This document shows, one piece after another, positions 1 to 8,655 of a stretch of DNA of 64,000 bases. The translations under genes and the position numbers were made by a program. Positions within the stretch are counted from its first letter, which is position 1, and every line of letters begins with the position of its first letter. The notes below the pieces were generated by a model. That model did no database searches. It saw nothing but the letters and a program-made list of their open reading frames with translations, and was not told the DNA's origin. This DNA is from Arthrobacter sp. cf158 (GTDB lineage: Bacteria; Actinomycetota; Actinomycetes; Actinomycetales; Micrococcaceae), in the NCBI RefSeq assembly GCF_900106835.1, contig NZ_FNNR01000012.1, positions 62,001-126,000 on the forward strand, written 5' to 3'.

Positions 1-2322
1 CGTGACCCATGCACCTTGGACACGCATGGCCTTGGAGGCACCCATCGGCAGGAACAATGCGTCACCTTGGCCAATGAGCTTCTCAGCACCCGGTTGGTCC
101 AGCACAACACGGGAGTCCGTGACGGACGAGGTGGCGAAGGCCATACGCGATGGAACGTTGGCCTTGATCAGGCCGGTCACGACGTCCACGGATGGACGCT
201 GGGTTGCCAGCACCAGGTGAATACCGGCGGCACGGGCCAGCTGAGTAATGCGGACAATCGAGTCTTCGACGTCGCGCGGGGCCACCATCATGAGGTCAGC
301 GAGCTCGTCCACGATCACCAACAGGTACGGATATGGCTTGATGACGCGTTTGGAATCGACGGGAGGCACCACTTTGCCTGCCCTGACCGCCTTGTTGAAG
401 TCATCGATGTGCTTGTAGCCGTAGTTGGCGAGGTCGTCGTAGCGGGCGTCCATTTCGCGAACCACCCACTGCAAGGCCTCGGCAGCCTTCTTGGGGTTGG
501 TGATGATGGGCGTGATCAGGTGCGGGACGCCCTCATAGGCCGTCAGTTCCACACGCTTGGGGTCCACCATGACCATGCGGACCTCGTCCGGAGTGGCACG
601 CATCAGGATGGACGTGATCATGGAGTTCACAAAGCTCGACTTACCAGCGCCCGTTGCACCGGCCACCAGGAGGTGAGGCATCTTGGCGAGGTTGGCCACC
701 ACGTAGCCGCCCTCAACGTCCTTGCCGACGCCCATAACCATGGGATGGTCTGTGCGGCGGGCATTCTGGCTCCGCAGCACATCGCCCAGGGAGACGGTTT
801 CGCGGTCCGTGTTGGGAATCTCGATACCGATGGCGGACTTCCCGGGAATGGGGCTCAGGATCCGCACATCGCTGGACGCCACGGCGTAGGAGATGTTCTT
901 GGAAAGAGCCGTGACGCGCTCCACCTTGGTGCCGGGAGACAGTTCGATTTCGTAACGGGTCACGGTGGGACCACGGCTGAAGCCGGTCACGGCGGCGTCG
1001 ACGTTGAACTGCGTCAGGGTGTCCGTCAGGGCGGCGACGACGGCGTCGTTCGCTTCCGTGCGCTCCTTCGGAATGGAGCCCGGCGTCAGGTAGTCCGAGG
1101 CCGGCAGGGTGTAGGTGACGTCGCCGGCCAGCGACAACTGTTCCGTACGTTGCGGAATGGGCGTGGGTGGCGGCGGGGGTGTCGCAGGACGTGCGGGCAC
1201 CTGGGCCACCGTCGGGGCAGTCATCTCGGGCGTGAGGACTGGAATGGCCTCAGTCGGGTTGTCGATGCCAGGGGTGGCGCCAGCCAAGCCCTGGGCCGCT
1301 TTGATCTTCCCCACCGCAATCTCCGCCTGGGTGGGGCGGCGCACGCCCGGCGGTACGCGCGGTGCTGACGCCGCGGGAGTTTCGTCGTCGTCCACGATCG
1401 CGTGCTCGAAGGCTTCGTCGCCAACGTAGCCCTCCAAACCGGCATCGGCTTCCTCATCCTTGCCAAAGAGACGCATGCGCTTCTTCTTTTTGGGCGCCGC
1501 CGCGGTGTCATTCCCGTAAAGGTAACTGCGGTCGTGGGCGTCCTTGCCGGACTCATCCATGAGGTCAACGCCCATAAGGTGCTCATAGGCGCCGCGGATC
1601 CGGGCGGGAATGGAGCCAAAAGGTGTTGCTGTGACGATCAGCAGTGAAACGAACGCCAGCAGACTGTAGAGAACCACCGGAACGGCAACGTGGATTGCCG
1701 CCAGGGGTGCCGCAGCGAGGAAGCCCAGCATCCCACCGGCCTTGCGGAGGCCATCGAAACCATCAGCGACCGTAGGCAGGCCACCAATCACGTGGGCCAA
1801 ACCCGAGCCAGCGAGGGTCATGATCATGAAGCCGATGCCAACGCGGTTGTTCCCGCGCCCATCCTGCGGTTTACGGAAAAGCCGGAAAGCGCAGACAAAA
1901 AGCATGAATGGCAGGATCAGCGCCATCCAGCCGAAAGTACCATTGACCACGCTGTAGACGACGTCCGGCAACCAACCGGTGAGGCCCCACCAAGCGAAGG
2001 TGGCAATCGCGATGCCCAGCACCAGATTGAAGAGGGCCGCGCCGTCCCGGCGGTCAGCGGGGTCGAGATCACTGACGTCGTACCCAATGCGGCGGATGCC
2101 TGCACCCACTACGTGGCCTATCCCCTGCCACGCGCCGGAGAGCATGCGCAGGGGCAGCGGAGCCTGGGTTTCGACGGCGGCCGCCTGCTTGGTGCGTGCG
2201 GTGCTGCCCCGACCGTTCCTGGCCGGGGTTGCGCTGCTTTTGGATGCAGCAGAGCTCCGGCCTGTGCCGCCGGATTTACTGCTGGAGCTGCCTCGTGGCG
2301 TGGAGGTAGTACGGGTCGCCAT
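1..2322 (-). CDS. ftsK: DNA translocase FtsK (3' end outside window)
   Basis: Septal DNA pump that clears chromosome ends through the closing septum and activates Xer recombination at dif. The ATG at 2322 opens a frame that runs off the left edge, giving about 774 residues. Visible in order: a basic Ser/Thr/Ala/Gly-rich N-terminus (about 1-55), four hydrophobic segments (about 80-245), an Ala/Pro-rich linker, then the RecA-like motor with Walker A GATGAGKSS near residue 556 and the Walker B region VIVDELADLMM near 670. The end of the motor and the gamma winged-helix domain lie beyond the window. It is the last gene of the rnj-ftsK side, behind a strong hairpin at 2337-2378, so it is probably transcribed mostly on its own. 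Confidence 0.95.
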   Translation of the reverse strand, partial: MATRTTSTPRGSSSSKSGGTGRSSAASKSSATPARNGRGSTARTKQAAAVETQAPLPLRMLSGAWQGIGHVVGAGIRRIGYDVSDLDPADRRDGAALFNLVLGIAIATFAWWGLTGWLPDVVYSVVNGTFGWMALILPFMLFVCAFRLFRKPQDGRGNNRVGIGFMIMTLAGSGLAHVIGGLPTVADGFDGLRKAGGMLGFLAAAPLAAIHVAVPVVLYSLLAFVSLLIVTATPFGSIPARIRGAYEHLMGVDLMDESGKDAHDRSYLYGNDTAAAPKKKKRMRLFGKDEEADAGLEGYVGDEAFEHAIVDDDETPAASAPRVPPGVRRPTQAEIAVGKIKAAQGLAGATPGIDNPTEAIPVLTPEMTAPTVAQVPARPATPPPPPTPIPQRTEQLSLAGDVTYTLPASDYLTPGSIPKERTEANDAVVAALTDTLTQFNVDAAVTGFSRGPTVTRYEIELSPGTKVERVTALSKNISYAVASSDVRILSPIPGKSAIGIEIPNTDRETVSLGDVLRSQNARRTDHPMVMGVGKDVEGGYVVANLAKMPHLLVAGATGAGKSSFVNSMITSILMRATPDEVRMVMVDPKRVELTAYEGVPHLITPIITNPKKAAEALQWVVREMDARYDDLANYGYKHIDDFNKAVRAGKVVPPVDSKRVIKPYPYLLVIVDELADLMMVAPRDVEDSIVRITQLARAAGIHLVLATQRPSVDVVTGLIKANVPSRMAFATSSVTDSRVVLDQPGAEKLIGQGDALFLPMGASKAMRVQGAWVT

Positions 2323-2336
2323 AAGTGCCACGGTAC

Positions 2337-2378
2337 CCCAAGGGGGCCTGAAATCCGCGGATCTCAGGCCCCCTTGGG
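2337..2378 (-). terminator. Terminator-like hairpin between rnj and ftsK
   Basis: A perfect 15-bp inverted repeat (CCCAAGGGGGCCTGA and its complement) encloses a 12-nt spacer that is itself nearly self-complementary (ATCCGCGGAT). It starts 20 bp after the rnj stop codon. There is no clear T-run, as is common for actinobacterial terminators. It ends only 15 bp before the ftsK start codon, so some read-through or a role in the ftsK leader is possible. Confidence 0.8.
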
Positions 2379-2397
2379 CTTGCATGTTGCTGGCGGG

Positions 2398-4089
2398 CTA
2401 CGCCTCCAGGACTACCGGGATGATCATGGGGCGGCGGCGAAGCTTGCGGTTGACCCACGTGCCGATGATCCTGCGGACCACCTGCTGGAGCTGGTGATTG
2501 GTGTGGTCTGTGTGGTTAAGCACAGCCTCTTCGAGCGCGGCGTTGATTTTCGGGATGATCTCGTCGAAGACGGAATCATCCTCTGCCACGCCACGGGCGT
2601 GGATCTCCGGACCGGACACAATCTTGCCCGTGGTGCGGCTGATGACCGTGATGACGGAGATGAACCCTTCATCGCCCAGGACCCGGCGGTCCTTGAGGTC
2701 GGCGTCGGTAATTTCACCAACACTGGAACCGTCCACGTAGACGAAACCAACCTCCACCTGGCCAACGATGTTTGCCTTGTGATCTTTGAGGTCGATGACA
2801 GTGCCGTTATCGCTCAGGATGATGCCTTCCGAGGGCACTCCCGATTCCAGGGCAATATTGCCGTTGGCGATCAAGTGGCGGGTTTCGCCGTGCACGGGCA
2901 TCGCGTTGAGAGGCTCAAGGATGTTGTAGCAGTAGAGCAACTCACCGGCAGCTGCGTGGCCGGACACGTGAACCTTCGCAGTGCCCTTGTGGATCACGTC
3001 CGCACCCAGCTTGAGCAAGCCGTTGATGATACGGAAAACTGCGTTCTCGTTACCCGGGATGAGGCTCGATGCCAGGATCACGGTATCGCCTTGGCCGACG
3101 ACCACCCGGTGGTCGCCGTTGGCCATGCGGGAAAGGGCAGCCATCGGTTCACCTTGGGAGCCAGTGGACATGAGGACCACACGGTCATCCGGCATGTTGT
3201 CGATGTTCTTGATGTCCACCAGAATGCCGTCCGGCACCTCCAGGTAGCCCAACTTTGCCGCGATGGCCATGTTGCGCACCATGGAACGGCCAACGAAGGC
3301 CACTTTGCGTCCGTGCTTGGCCGCAGCGTCGAGCACCTGCTGGACGCGGTGGACGTGGGATGAGAAGGACGCGACAATGATGCGCTTTTTCGCCTGACCA
3401 AAGAGACGGTCCAGGGTGGGACCGATCTCCTTCTCGGCCGTAGTGAAGCCCGGAACGTCCGCGTTGGTGGAGTCCGCCATGAAAAGGTCCACGCCCTCTT
3501 CGCCCAGGCGGGCAAAGTGCCGGAGGTCCGTAATGCGTCCGTCCAGGGGCAACTGGTCCATCTTGAAGTCGCCCGTGTGCAGGACATTGCCGCCCTCGGT
3601 ACGGATAAAGACTGCCAGAGCATCCGGGATGGAGTGGTTAACGGCAACGAACTCACACTCGAACGGACCGAACTGCTCCACCTGGCCCTCGGTGACAGTC
3701 AAGGTGTAAGGCTTGATCCGGTGTTCCTGGAGCTTTGCTTCCACGAGGGCAAGCGTGAGCTGGGATCCGATCAGCGGAATATCGGCCTTGAGGCGCAGCA
3801 GGTAGGGAACCGCACCAATGTGGTCTTCATGGCCGTGCGTCAGAACGACACCCACGACGTCCTGGAGCCGGTCCTCGATGTAGGAGAAATCGGGCAGGAT
3901 CAAATCGACGCCAGGCTGGGTCTCCTCGGGGAAGAGCACGCCACAGTCAACGACCAGCAGCTTGCCGTCGATTTCGAAAACCGCCATGTTGCGGCCAATC
4001 TCTCCCAGTCCACCAAGCGGAACAATCCGCAGCGTGCCTTTCGGCAGTTTTGGCGGCGTAACCAGTCCGGGAAGGGCGGTTTGGGTCAT
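2398..4089 (-). CDS. rnj: Ribonuclease J
   Basis: Metallo-beta-lactamase/beta-CASP ribonuclease with 5'-3' exo- and endonuclease activity in mRNA decay and rRNA maturation. The 563-residue length is normal for actinobacterial RNase J. Seen: the zinc-binding HGHEDH motif at residues 85-90, a second metal-ligand region HTGDFKMD, the beta-CASP region around DSTNAD and the VHVSGHA motif, and a C-terminal dimerisation part. It lies 27 bp after dapA on the same strand; the dapA-rnj pair is a common actinobacterial arrangement. Confidence 0.95.
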   Translation of the reverse strand: MTQTALPGLVTPPKLPKGTLRIVPLGGLGEIGRNMAVFEIDGKLLVVDCGVLFPEETQPGVDLILPDFSYIEDRLQDVVGVVLTHGHEDHIGAVPYLLRLKADIPLIGSQLTLALVEAKLQEHRIKPYTLTVTEGQVEQFGPFECEFVAVNHSIPDALAVFIRTEGGNVLHTGDFKMDQLPLDGRITDLRHFARLGEEGVDLFMADSTNADVPGFTTAEKEIGPTLDRLFGQAKKRIIVASFSSHVHRVQQVLDAAAKHGRKVAFVGRSMVRNMAIAAKLGYLEVPDGILVDIKNIDNMPDDRVVLMSTGSQGEPMAALSRMANGDHRVVVGQGDTVILASSLIPGNENAVFRIINGLLKLGADVIHKGTAKVHVSGHAAAGELLYCYNILEPLNAMPVHGETRHLIANGNIALESGVPSEGIILSDNGTVIDLKDHKANIVGQVEVGFVYVDGSSVGEITDADLKDRRVLGDEGFISVITVISRTTGKIVSGPEIHARGVAEDDSVFDEIIPKINAALEEAVLNHTDHTNHQLQQVVRRIIGTWVNRKLRRRPMIIPVVLEA

Positions 4090-4116
4090 GTTTTGCTACT
4101 TTCCGGCGGAAGCGTC

Positions 4117-5028
4117 CTAGACGTTGAAGTCCATTCCGGCTTCTGCCAAATCCCCGCGGATGATTTCGATCTCGGCCGCGTCCGGCTCCACGAGGGGCAA
4201 ACGGACAACCGAGTTGGGCAGGACTCCCTGCCACTTGAGAATCTGCTTGGCGGCTACTGCGCCTTGGACACGCGTCATGGTTCCACGAACCACGGGTTCC
4301 AGTTCAAAGTTGATTGCCCTCGCCGTAGCGAGGTCGTTGGCGTTGACGGCGTCGATCAGCTCGCGGAAGCGGCGCGTGGCCACGTGCGTGGTGACACCCA
4401 CCAGGCCGACAGCACCGAGGGCCATCCACTGAAGGGTGAGTCCGTCATCGCCGGAGTAGAAGACCAGGTCTGTTTCCGCCATGACACGCGTCGCTGCGGC
4501 GAAATCCGCTTTGGCATCCTTGACGGCCACGATGTTCTGGTGCTTCGCCAGGCCGATCATGGTTTCGGGAGCGATGGCGATGGAGGAACGGCCAGGAATG
4601 TCGTAGAGCATGACGGGGAGGTCCGTCGAAGAGGCGATTGTCTCGAAGTGGGCGCGGACACCTGCCTGGCTGGGCTTGTTGTAGTACGGCGTGACGATCA
4701 GAAGACCATCGACTCCTACCTCCGCTGCGCGCTGGGAGAGGTGCACGGAGTGGGCGGTGTCATTGGTACCGGTCCCGGCAATGATGGCCGCCTTGCCACC
4801 AACAGCTTCTTTGACTGCCCGGAACATGCCAAGGTTTTCGTCATCGGTCAGGGTTGAGGTTTCTCCGGTGGTGCCGGTGACCACGAGTCCATCGCAACCG
4901 TCCTGGACGAGCTTCTCTGCCAGTGCCGCGGCTTGATCGTAGTCCACCTTGCCGTCCTCGGTGAACGGGGTGACCATGGCGGTCAGCAGGGTACCAAGGG
5001 CGGGGATGGGGGCGCGCAAGTCAGACAT
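4117..5028 (-). CDS. dapA: 4-hydroxy-tetrahydrodipicolinate synthase
   Basis: Class I aldolase that condenses pyruvate with aspartate semialdehyde, the first committed step to lysine and meso-diaminopimelate. The 303 residues carry GTTGETSTL (about 52-60), the YYNKPSQ segment, Tyr142 in YDIPGRSS and the Schiff-base Lys170 in VKDAKAD. The partner reductase dapB lies 4 kb away on the same strand. The start ATG at 5028 has no convincing Shine-Dalgarno sequence but has a TANNNT hexamer 7 nt upstream, which fits a leaderless transcript. Confidence 0.95.
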   Translation of the reverse strand: MSDLRAPIPALGTLLTAMVTPFTEDGKVDYDQAAALAEKLVQDGCDGLVVTGTTGETSTLTDDENLGMFRAVKEAVGGKAAIIAGTGTNDTAHSVHLSQRAAEVGVDGLLIVTPYYNKPSQAGVRAHFETIASSTDLPVMLYDIPGRSSIAIAPETMIGLAKHQNIVAVKDAKADFAAATRVMAETDLVFYSGDDGLTLQWMALGAVGLVGVTTHVATRRFRELIDAVNANDLATARAINFELEPVVRGTMTRVQGAVAAKQILKWQGVLPNSVVRLPLVEPDAAEIEIIRGDLAEAGMDFNV

Positions 5029-5035
5029 AAGAAAA

Positions 5036-5041
5036 ACGTTA
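5036..5041 (-). promoter_or_regulatory. -10 hexamer of putative leaderless dapA promoter
   Basis: TAACGT on the minus strand ends 7 nt before the dapA ATG, so the predicted transcription start coincides with the start codon. A TTGTAA hexamer lies about 16 nt further upstream as a weak -35 candidate. Inferred from spacing only. Confidence 0.4.
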
Positions 5042-5086
5042 CCCTGTCAAAGGCTTGTTACAAGAATGGGTTCCGCGTGATGGTCC

Positions 5087-5944
5087 TCATTCGCCGCCTG
5101 ACCTGTACGCATCCAAGCGGGAGCGTTCCAGGGCCACAAGGATGGATTCCGTCCCTGTACCAGCCGCCCCAACAATGGCGGCACCATCAGGCCCCCATCC
5201 TCCGCTCAGCCCGCAGGAAGTACCCAACGGCGTTTCCCCGCCGAGATTCGCCAGAAGTCCAAACATCCGGTGGTCCATGGAACGGGCGCCCAGATGGAGG
5301 CCAAGCCTCAGTTCTTCACCGTTTGTGTATAAGGCGGATACAGCGTAGACATCCGCGTCTGCGCGGGCAGCAGCCGCGGCGTGCGAGGGGTTGGCCGCGT
5401 CAGCGCAGATTGCCAGCGCTATCCGCCACCCGTCCACAATGACCATTCCAGGCCCGTCTCCCGGGACGAACAGCTGGCGCTCGGCGCCATGCAGATGTGT
5501 TTTGAAGACCGGATGCAGGGAACCGCCAGGCCCAATGATGAGCGATGCCAGCCGCGGCGTTTGGGCCGTCTCCAGCCAGGCAGCGCCGATGACGACCGTC
5601 ATTTTGTTGCGGGCACAGGCGTCTTGAAGCGGCTCAAGCCGGGGATCGCCCTCCGTTACCCAGGGAGAGGATTGATCGGCGTACGGAGTGCCGGCGAAGG
5701 CTCCCAGGCAATACCCCGTCAGCGAGAGTTCAGGAAACAGTACCAGCCGGGCGCCTTGGACATGGGCCCGCTGAACAAGCTCCTCGTGGGCCGTTACGTT
5801 CCGGGCAACGTCCGCGCTGCTGGTACCAGCCCCCAGTGCCTGGTACTGAACGACGGCGGCCTGCAACGTTGCCGAGGGGCGGTCCTCTTCGGACGGTCCC
5901 GGGACGGCGTGGAGGGAATCTGCCTGCGGCTGCACATGGGTCAC
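5087..5944 (-). CDS. Carbon-nitrogen hydrolase (nitrilase superfamily)
   Basis: Hydrolase of a non-peptide C-N bond; the substrate cannot be read from sequence. The catalytic triad of the superfamily is visible: Glu72 in FPELSLTGY, Lys148 in VFKTHLHG and Cys180 in ICADAANPSH. The protein has 285 residues, normal for a single-domain member, with about 27 extra residues before the first strand (LQAAVVQYQ). The chosen start is GTG at 5944, because a TAGGAT hexamer sits exactly 6 nt upstream. It is flanked by an unrelated DUF222-like gene upstream and dapA downstream, so context does not help. An omega-amidase or N-carbamoyl amidase-like role is possible but unproven. Confidence 0.85.
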   Translation of the reverse strand: MTHVQPQADSLHAVPGPSEEDRPSATLQAAVVQYQALGAGTSSADVARNVTAHEELVQRAHVQGARLVLFPELSLTGYCLGAFAGTPYADQSSPWVTEGDPRLEPLQDACARNKMTVVIGAAWLETAQTPRLASLIIGPGGSLHPVFKTHLHGAERQLFVPGDGPGMVIVDGWRIALAICADAANPSHAAAAARADADVYAVSALYTNGEELRLGLHLGARSMDHRMFGLLANLGGETPLGTSCGLSGGWGPDGAAIVGAAGTGTESILVALERSRLDAYRSGGE

Positions 5945-5950
5945 CCCGTC

Positions 5951-5956
5951 ATCCTA
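5951..5956 (-). promoter_or_regulatory. -10 hexamer before nitrilase-family gene
   Basis: TAGGAT (minus strand) followed by 6 nt and the GTG start codon at 5944: leaderless geometry. No good -35 element is evident. Confidence 0.4.
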
Positions 5957-5979
5957 TTCCGGCGAAGGACGAGCCCTGC

Positions 5980-6315
5980 TCAGGCTGTTCCTGGCGCTCG
6001 TGCGGGCTGGCCTGAGCAGTACTGTGCCACGGCCCGGTCCTTCAGCTGCTCCGCCCAGGCCACCAGGCGCTGGGAAGCCCGGACATACTCAAACAATTCG
6101 AGCGGCGTAAGTGACTCCACATCGGTCTCGGACAGCCGACGGGCGAGTTCAGCTCCGGGCGCTTGCTCCGCAAGTACGGTGCCTTCTCTGCGCCATTGGG
6201 TATCTTCGGGAGGCTCCCCCGCCACGAGTTGCCTGAACAGGAAGTCGACCACACCGGGGCTCATCGCCTTCATGGGTCCTTGAAGGCCTTCCGGCAGCTT
6301 TGGAACATCGTTCAT
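5980..6315 (-). CDS. Short DUF222/13E12-like protein
   Basis: Predicted 111-residue acidic protein beginning MNDVPKLPEG. The segment LTPLELFEYVRASQRLVAWAEQ resembles the N-terminal helical part of DUF222 (13E12-repeat) proteins, which normally continue for several hundred residues into an HNH nuclease domain. Here the frame stops at once and the next gene begins 36 bp later, so this is either a remnant or a stand-alone mini-protein. The start ATG at 6315 is chosen because it follows a TACCAT hexamer by 6 nt, itself touching a LexA-like box. A longer frame from 6450 would overlap the next gene and destroy that arrangement. The DUF222 assignment is by eye and moderate. Confidence 0.6.
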   Translation of the reverse strand: MNDVPKLPEGLQGPMKAMSPGVVDFLFRQLVAGEPPEDTQWRREGTVLAEQAPGAELARRLSETDVESLTPLELFEYVRASQRLVAWAEQLKDRAVAQYCSGQPARAPGTA

Positions 6316-6321
6316 GCCGCA

Positions 6322-6345
6322 ATGGTATTCGAACATATATTCGAA
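6322..6345 (-). promoter_or_regulatory. LexA-type SOS box with adjacent -10 hexamer
   Basis: The 18-bp near-palindrome TTCGAATATATGTTCGAA (minus strand, 6345-6328) differs at one position from the Gram-positive/actinobacterial LexA consensus CGAACRNRYGTTCG. It directly abuts TACCAT (6327-6322), a TANNNT -10 hexamer that lies 6 nt before the ATG at 6315. A bound repressor would cover the -35/-10 region. Mycobacterial 13E12-repeat genes are known to carry LexA sites, which agrees with the downstream gene. Confidence 0.7.
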
Positions 6346-6379
6346 GACAAGGTTTGTGCCCACCGCGTCCGGGCCGCGG

Positions 6380-7369
6380 TCAGTGCTGTGCGTTGGCAAT
6401 TGCAGCCAACTGCGGCCCAAGCCTGGCAGCCATGAGCCGGTAACCGTCATTGTTCGGATGCAGCGTGTCCGGCATCAACGCTGCTGACTCCGGTGGGGTG
6501 AACACTCCGCCACCATCCACCAGCTGGATGCGGTGGTCCCCGCGCTCACGGACTGCCCGGACCACCTCCGCAACGGCATTCCGGTAATCCGAAAGCGTCC
6601 ATCCCGCTGAGTTGGGTGCTTCCTCACGGGGAAGGGACAGCACAGGAGATATGACAGCGATTGGTACCCCGGGGTGGGCCCGCCGTATGTTGCTGACGAA
6701 ACCGAGGACCTGGCTTGCGAAGGTCCTGCCGGAGAACGCAGCCACGTTGTAGGTGTTGATGCCCAGGCACAGGGAAATGAAGTCAGCCGGAAGTTGGGAG
6801 ATGGTGCTCTCCACCGCAGGATCCAACTGGCACTCGCCGCCGAAACCCAGCGACTGCAGCTGCCACCCGTACTGCCTGGCCACAAGCGCCGGCCATGCTT
6901 CGGATGGACCATCTGCTTGCCTGCACTGCGTAATGGAACTGCCGTAGGCGATCCACCGCTTGCCGGTCTCCGTGGCCACCGCCACGTCCTCACCTTTCAG
7001 CGATACCTCCAGTACTCGCAGGGCACCATATTGGGGCAGCCACAACTGGACGGTGGAATGCGGTGGCATGTCGCCAAGGTCAAGATCATGGCTGACACGC
7101 CCCGCTCCGGACACGCGATGCCGCAGGACACCATTGACCAGGACGTCGAACGGTGACCCATCGTCCTGGCCTTCGGCTTCGATCACCAGCCGGCCGGCCG
7201 TCACCTTCCAGCTTGCGTGGATTCCGGCGCACATCTTGGCGCGCTCCGCCAAACCGTCCGTGGCCGGGGGAATGAGCAAGGCACCGTCCAGGCGTCTGAA
7301 CTGCTGCCAGCCATCGGTGTCGTGAACGATCTCAAATGCTCCGGCCCACCGGGCGTCAACGGAATCCAT
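6380..7369 (-). CDS. SGNH/GDSL-type esterase with N-terminal beta domain
   Basis: Predicted serine esterase or acylhydrolase of 329 residues from ATG 7369; an upstream in-frame ATG at 7456 is rejected because it runs into the divergent gene at 7420. The N-terminal ~130 residues look like a beta-sandwich (SsfX3-like). The SGNH blocks follow: IAYGSSITQ with nucleophile Ser145, GINTYN for the Asn block, and DTLHPNNDGY carrying the catalytic Asp and His near the C-terminus. No signal peptide is seen, so it is likely cytoplasmic. Natural substrate unknown; carbohydrate or small-molecule ester is the family expectation. Confidence 0.85.
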   Translation of the reverse strand: MDSVDARWAGAFEIVHDTDGWQQFRRLDGALLIPPATDGLAERAKMCAGIHASWKVTAGRLVIEAEGQDDGSPFDVLVNGVLRHRVSGAGRVSHDLDLGDMPPHSTVQLWLPQYGALRVLEVSLKGEDVAVATETGKRWIAYGSSITQCRQADGPSEAWPALVARQYGWQLQSLGFGGECQLDPAVESTISQLPADFISLCLGINTYNVAAFSGRTFASQVLGFVSNIRRAHPGVPIAVISPVLSLPREEAPNSAGWTLSDYRNAVAEVVRAVRERGDHRIQLVDGGGVFTPPESAALMPDTLHPNNDGYRLMAARLGPQLAAIANAQH

Positions 7370-7419
7370 GCCATAGGACTCTACCGGTGCTTCACAGCGC
7401 CCTATGAGACGATCGCTGC

Positions 7420-8655
7420 ATGACTTCGCAAGAGACGGCGCCTCCGCGGAAAGCACCAGGCGGCGGTTCGGTCTCCTCCCGGCTCAGGGGGATCGATGCC
7501 GCCAGGGGTGCGGCCTTGCTGGGCATGATGTCAACGCATCTGATGCCCACTTTCGGGCCTTCTCCGCAATGGGAGCCAACGTTCGTGGGATTGGTTTTTT
7601 CCGGCCGGTCCGCGGCGCTGTTCGCGGTTCTCGCCGGAATTGGACTGGCCCTCAGCACAGGAAAGCAGGAGCCCCGCAGCGGTGCAGACCTTTGGGCGGC
7701 CAGAGGCGGCGTCGCCATGCGCGCTTTGGTGATCGCCGTCGTCGGCCTCACCTTGGGAGGCCTGGACGTCAACGTAGCCGTGATCCTGGTGCACTACGCC
7801 GTACTGTTCCTCTGCGTCCTGCCATTCCTTGGCCTGCGCCTGAAGGCGCTCTGTTTCTGGGCACTCGGCTGGGTCCTGGTCTCGCCGGTGTTGGCGTACC
7901 TGATCCGACCGTTGCTGCTGGAGGCAAACCCTCCGCTCCAGCTGGGGCACAACCCGAACAGCGAGGATCTGGGAACACCCGTCCGTCTCCTGGCCGACCT
8001 CTTCTTCACCGGCTACTACCCCGTATTCCAGTGGATCTCCTACCTGTTATTCGGACTGGTCATGGGGCGTCTGGCACTGAAAACCATCAAGGTTCAGGTC
8101 CTGCTGTTGGCAGGCGGGACCGTTGTAGCCGTGGTGGCAAAGCTCGCCGGAGTCCTTGCCATGGAAGCGTGGGGCGGGCGGGCTGCCCTGGAGTCGCTCC
8201 CCACCACCCGTGGCTACCCTCTGGAGAGCATGCTCCAAGTTAACCTCACGGGGCTGGAACAAACAGGCTCGTGGTGGTGGCTGGCTACTGCAGCCCCACA
8301 TGCGGGGACCACCCTGGATCTGCTGCACACCGGCGGCACAGCTGCGGGAGCGGTAGGTTTGTTCCTCTTGCTGGGCACCCTGGCTGAACGCATCAAGGTA
8401 AATTTCCTGATAGTACTCAGCGGGCCGGGTGCCATGACCTTGAGTCTCTATTCAGCCCATGTTTGGGTTGTCTCCGGGTTCACCGACAAGCCACTGCCCG
8501 CCGGCTGGACTGACGAAGGAATGTACTGGGCGCAGGCGCTCGCAGCCATTGTCATCGGCGTCCTCTTTGCCCTGCTCCGGCGGCGTGGTCCCCTTGAATG
8601 GGTAGCCCACACTGCGTCAAGGGTGGGCAGCTACCGGCCGGCAGTGGAGGGCTGA
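7420..8655 (+). CDS. Heparan-alpha-glucosaminide N-acetyltransferase-like membrane protein
   Basis: Polytopic membrane protein of 411 residues with about ten hydrophobic helices. It opens with RLRGIDAARGAALLGMMSTH (about 21-40), the hallmark N-terminus of the HGSNAT_cat/DUF1624-DUF418-like families, which are thought to move acyl groups across membranes. Conserved Arg, Asp and His residues of that block are present. It is divergent from the SGNH esterase with only 50 bp between starts, and its last 25 bp overlap the convergent gene at 8631-9119. The acyl acceptor is unknown. Confidence 0.8.
   Translation: MTSQETAPPRKAPGGGSVSSRLRGIDAARGAALLGMMSTHLMPTFGPSPQWEPTFVGLVFSGRSAALFAVLAGIGLALSTGKQEPRSGADLWAARGGVAMRALVIAVVGLTLGGLDVNVAVILVHYAVLFLCVLPFLGLRLKALCFWALGWVLVSPVLAYLIRPLLLEANPPLQLGHNPNSEDLGTPVRLLADLFFTGYYPVFQWISYLLFGLVMGRLALKTIKVQVLLLAGGTVVAVVAKLAGVLAMEAWGGRAALESLPTTRGYPLESMLQVNLTGLEQTGSWWWLATAAPHAGTTLDLLHTGGTAAGAVGLFLLLGTLAERIKVNFLIVLSGPGAMTLSLYSAHVWVVSGFTDKPLPAGWTDEGMYWAQALAAIVIGVLFALLRRRGPLEWVAHTASRVGSYRPAVEG

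Noticed and set aside
16..1368. 450-residue open frame on the plus strand opposite ftsK
   Set aside because: His/Gly/Arg-biased composition typical of antisense frames in high-GC DNA; ftsK on the other strand has full family motifs.
6315..6450. Longer start for the DUF222-like gene
   Set aside because: It would overlap the SGNH esterase gene and translate through the LexA-like box and -10 hexamer.
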